Source: Synchiropus splendidus
Lineage: Eukaryota; Chordata; Actinopteri; Syngnathiformes; Callionymidae
Direction: 5' to 3'
Length of the DNA: 64,000 nucleotides
Assembly: GCF_027744825.2 (NCBI RefSeq)
Contig: NW_026527055.1
Coordinates: 434,001-498,000, forward strand
Below are positions 62,039-64,000 of the stretch, piece after piece. The position numbers and the translations under genes are program-made. The notes beneath the pieces are model-generated. The model ran no database searches. It was not told the DNA's origin and was given only the letters and a program-made list of their open reading frames with translations. How positions within the stretch are numbered: position 1 is the first letter of the stretch; each line of letters begins with the position of its first letter.

Positions 62039-64000
62039 TCCGAAACCCACCTTATCTCAGGCTGAAAAGCGTTTTTGTGCATTGTGCCATAACTTTTCAG
62101 GAAAGCTTCAGAACATGAAATTTTAACCTCCCACTATAGCAGAAAGGGTCTTTCTAGTAGTTGCACATCAAATCTAAGCTGTCTGAAGTGTTTTTCAAAA
62201 GTTATCAACACTTTTATGTTTGGCGTTCCGAAACCCACCTTATCTCAGGCTGAAAAGCGTTTTTGTGCATTGTGCCATAACTTTTCAGGAAAGCTGCAGA
62301 ACATGAAATTTTAACCTCCCACTATAGCAGAAAGGGTCTTTCTAGTAGTTGCACATCAAATCTAAACTGTCTGAAGTGTTTTTCCAAAGTTATCAACACT
62401 TTTATGTTTGGCGTTCCGAAACCCACCTTATCTCAGGCTGAAAAGCGTTTTTGTGCATTGTGCCATAACTTTTCAGGAAAGCTTCAGAACATGAAATTTT
62501 AACCTCCCACTATAGCAGAAAGGGTCTTTCTAGTAGTTGCACATCAAATCTAAACTGTCTGAAGTGTTTTTCCAAAGTTATCAACACTTTTATGTTTGGC
62601 GTTCCGAAACCCACCTTATCTCAGGCTGAAAAGCGTTTTTGTGCATTGTGCCATAACTTTTCAGGAAAACTTCAGAACATGAAATTTTAACCTCCCACTA
62701 TAGCAGAAAGGGTCTTTCTAGTAGTTGCACATCAAATCTAAAATGTCTGAAGTGTTTTTCCAAAGTTATTAACACTTTTATGTTTGGCGTTCCGAAACCC
62801 ACCTTATCTCAGGCTGAAAAGCGTTTTTGTGCATTGTGCCATAACTTTTCAGGGAAGCTTCAGAACATGAAATTTTAACCTCCCACTATAGCAGAAAGGG
62901 TCTTTCTAGTAGGTGCACATCAAATCTAAGCTCTCTGAAGTGTTTTTCCAAAGTTATCAACACTTTTATGTTTGGCGTTCCGAAACCCACCTTATCTCAG
63001 GCTGAAAAGCGTTTTTGTGCATTGTGCCATAACTTTTCAGGGAAGCTTCAGAACATGAAATTTTAACCTCCCACTATAGCAGAAAGGGTCTTTCTAGTAG
63101 TTGCACATCAAATCTAAACTGTCTGAAGTGTTTTTCCAAAGTTATTAACACTTTTATGTTTGACGTTCCGAAACCCACCTTATCTCAGGCTGAAAAGCGT
63201 TTTTGTGCATTGTGCCATAACTTTTCAGGGAAGCTTCAGAATATGAAATTGTAACCTCCCACTATAGCAGAAAGGGTCTTTCTAGTAGTTGCACATCAAA
63301 TCTAAACTGTCTGAAGTGTTTTTCCAAAGTTATCAACACTTTTATGTTTGGCGTTCCGAAACCCACCTTATCTCAGGCTGAAAAGCGTTTTTGTGCATTG
63401 TGCCATAACTTTTCAGGGAAGCTTCAGAACATGAAATTTTAACCTCCCACTATAGCAGAAAGGGTCTTTCTAGTAGTTGCACATCAAATCTAAGCTGTCT
63501 GAAGTGTTTTTCAAAAGTTATCAACACTTTTATGTTTGGCGTTCCGAAACCCACCTTATCTCAGGCTGAAAAGCGTTTTTGTGCATTGTGCCATAACTTT
63601 TCAGGAAAGCTTCAGAACATGAAATTTTAACCTCCCACTATAGCAGAAAGGGTCTTTCTAGTAGTTGCACATCAAATCTAAACTGTCTGAAGTGTTTTTC
63701 CAAAGTTATCAACACTTTTATGTTTGGCGTTCCGAAACCCACCTTATCTCAGGCTGAAAAGCGTTTTTACGCATTGTGTCATAACTTTTCAGGGAAGCTT
63801 CAGAACATGAAATTTTAACCTCCCACTATAGCAGAAAGGGTCTTTCTAGTAGGTGCACATCAAATCTAAGCTCTCTGAAGTGTTTTTCGAAAGTTATCAA
63901 CACTTTTATGTTTGGCGTTCCGAAACCCACCTTATCTCAGGCTGAAAAGCGTTTTTGTGTATTGCGCCATAACTTTTCAGGGAAGCTTCAGAACATGAAA
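62039..64000 (+). repeat. HOR breakdown at the right edge
   Basis: Order is G (62039), CTGCAG D (62227), D (62415), D2 with AAAACTT and TAAAATG (62603), hybrid (62791), B2* ending TTTGACG (62979), B1 with ATATG and ATTGTAACC (63167), C (63355), D (63543), A2 with TGTGTCAT (63731), then 82 bases of the next monomer with GTGTATTGCGCC. The main HOR markers disappear after 62415 and the order returns to the generic mixture. The array continues past the window. Confidence 0.82.
62791..62978 (+). repeat. Double-switch hybrid monomer
   Basis: GT and G64 (B/C type), then G123, G140 and C143 (A2), then C159 (B type). Two switches within one monomer fit a conversion tract covering roughly positions 100-150 better than a single crossover. 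Confidence 0.83.

Larger units (their letters stand above)
1..64000 (+). repeat. 188-bp tandem satellite array, 340 full monomers plus a partial one
   Basis: The TCCGAAACCC motif recurs at 1, 189, 377, 565 and so on to 63919, always 188 bp apart except at seven indel-bearing monomers (net -2 bp: 340 x 188 = 63920, observed 63918). All copies share one orientation; no inversion, unique sequence or transposon interrupts them. Most monomers differ from a common consensus at only a few sites. The length is close to a nucleosome repeat, as in many centromeric satellites, so a centromere or heterochromatin block is likely; that role is inferred. Species and satellite family are not recognised. No gene is present: 188 is not a multiple of 3, and in the consensus the longest open stretch on the forward strand is about 220 nt. 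Strand is arbitrary. Confidence 0.99.

Noticed and set aside
1..64000. Protein-coding ORFs
   Set aside because: Consensus stops at monomer positions 25, 52, 78, 86, 99, 117, 120, 137 and 146 cover every forward phase, and the reverse strand is equally closed. The 188-bp period changes frame at each monomer, so no open stretch exceeds about 220 nt. Any ORF is a repeated shadow.
1..64000. CRISPR array
   Set aside because: The repeat unit is the whole 188 bp; there are no unique spacers between short repeats and no cas genes.
1..64000. Alpha satellite or another named centromeric family
   Set aside because: The 188-bp length and the sequence do not match the 171-bp alpha monomer, and I do not recognise another known family, so no name is given.
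1..64000. rDNA spacer or tRNA/snRNA gene cluster
   Set aside because: No rRNA-like, tRNA-like or Pol III A/B box arrangement is seen in the monomer, and no transcribed region alternates with spacer.

Overview
The whole window is one uninterrupted head-to-tail satellite DNA array. The monomer is 188 bp and about 39% G+C (73 of 188 consensus bases). I count 340 complete monomers from position 1 to 63918, plus 82 bases of a 341st. Every start (the TCCGAAACCC motif) falls on the 188-bp grid once seven small indels are allowed for. All monomers lie in the same orientation. I find no gene, RNA gene, transposon or unique-sequence island, and both window edges lie inside the array.

This points to a eukaryotic nuclear genome and a centromere-type or other heterochromatic satellite: nucleosome-scale monomer, tens of kilobases, near-identical copies, higher-order repeats (HORs). 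I do not recognise the satellite family. A plant source is a weak guess from general sequence character only. A centromeric role is inference; there is no CENP-B box and no flanking DNA.

Monomers differ at a few linked diagnostic sites (monomer coordinates, TCCG = 1): 39-40 (AC or GT), 64 (G/A), 123 (G/T), 140 (G/A), 143 (G/C), 158-159, 168 (C/T), 184 (G/T). Classes used here: A1 = AC,G64,G123,G140,G143,G159; A2 = A1 with C143; A3 = A1 with T123; B1 = GT,G64,T123,A140,C159,C168; B2 = B1 with T168, usually T184 (B2* keeps G184); C = GT,G64,T123,G140,A159; D = GT,A64,T123,A140,C159 (D2 has T168); E = B1 with T158; F = GT,G64,T123,G140,C159; G = GT,A64,T123,G140,A159; H = hybrid.

Layout. 1-16731: a mosaic of 11-17-monomer HORs, including a 12-mer block that recurs 17 monomers later and largely again at 13160. 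5641-10527 recurs at 23873-28384, and 16732-21804 recurs at 29325-34021, so long segments of the array have been copied 12-18 kb away. 23309-25188 and 25189-27068 are an adjacent 10-mer duplication. 28197-29136 is a run of almost uniform B monomers. 36654-43800 carries a separate family with private markers, amplified as 20-mer and 8-mer units. 45307-62038 carries the clearest HOR: a 16-monomer canonical order with private markers in nearly every unit, present in six consecutive length variants (17, 8, 15, 23, 16 and a deleted copy). From about 62415 to the end the HOR order breaks down.

Nothing is coding: stops close all six frames inside or across each monomer. The content is structural DNA evolving by unequal exchange and gene conversion, recorded in hybrid monomers, unit deletions and shared rare indels.
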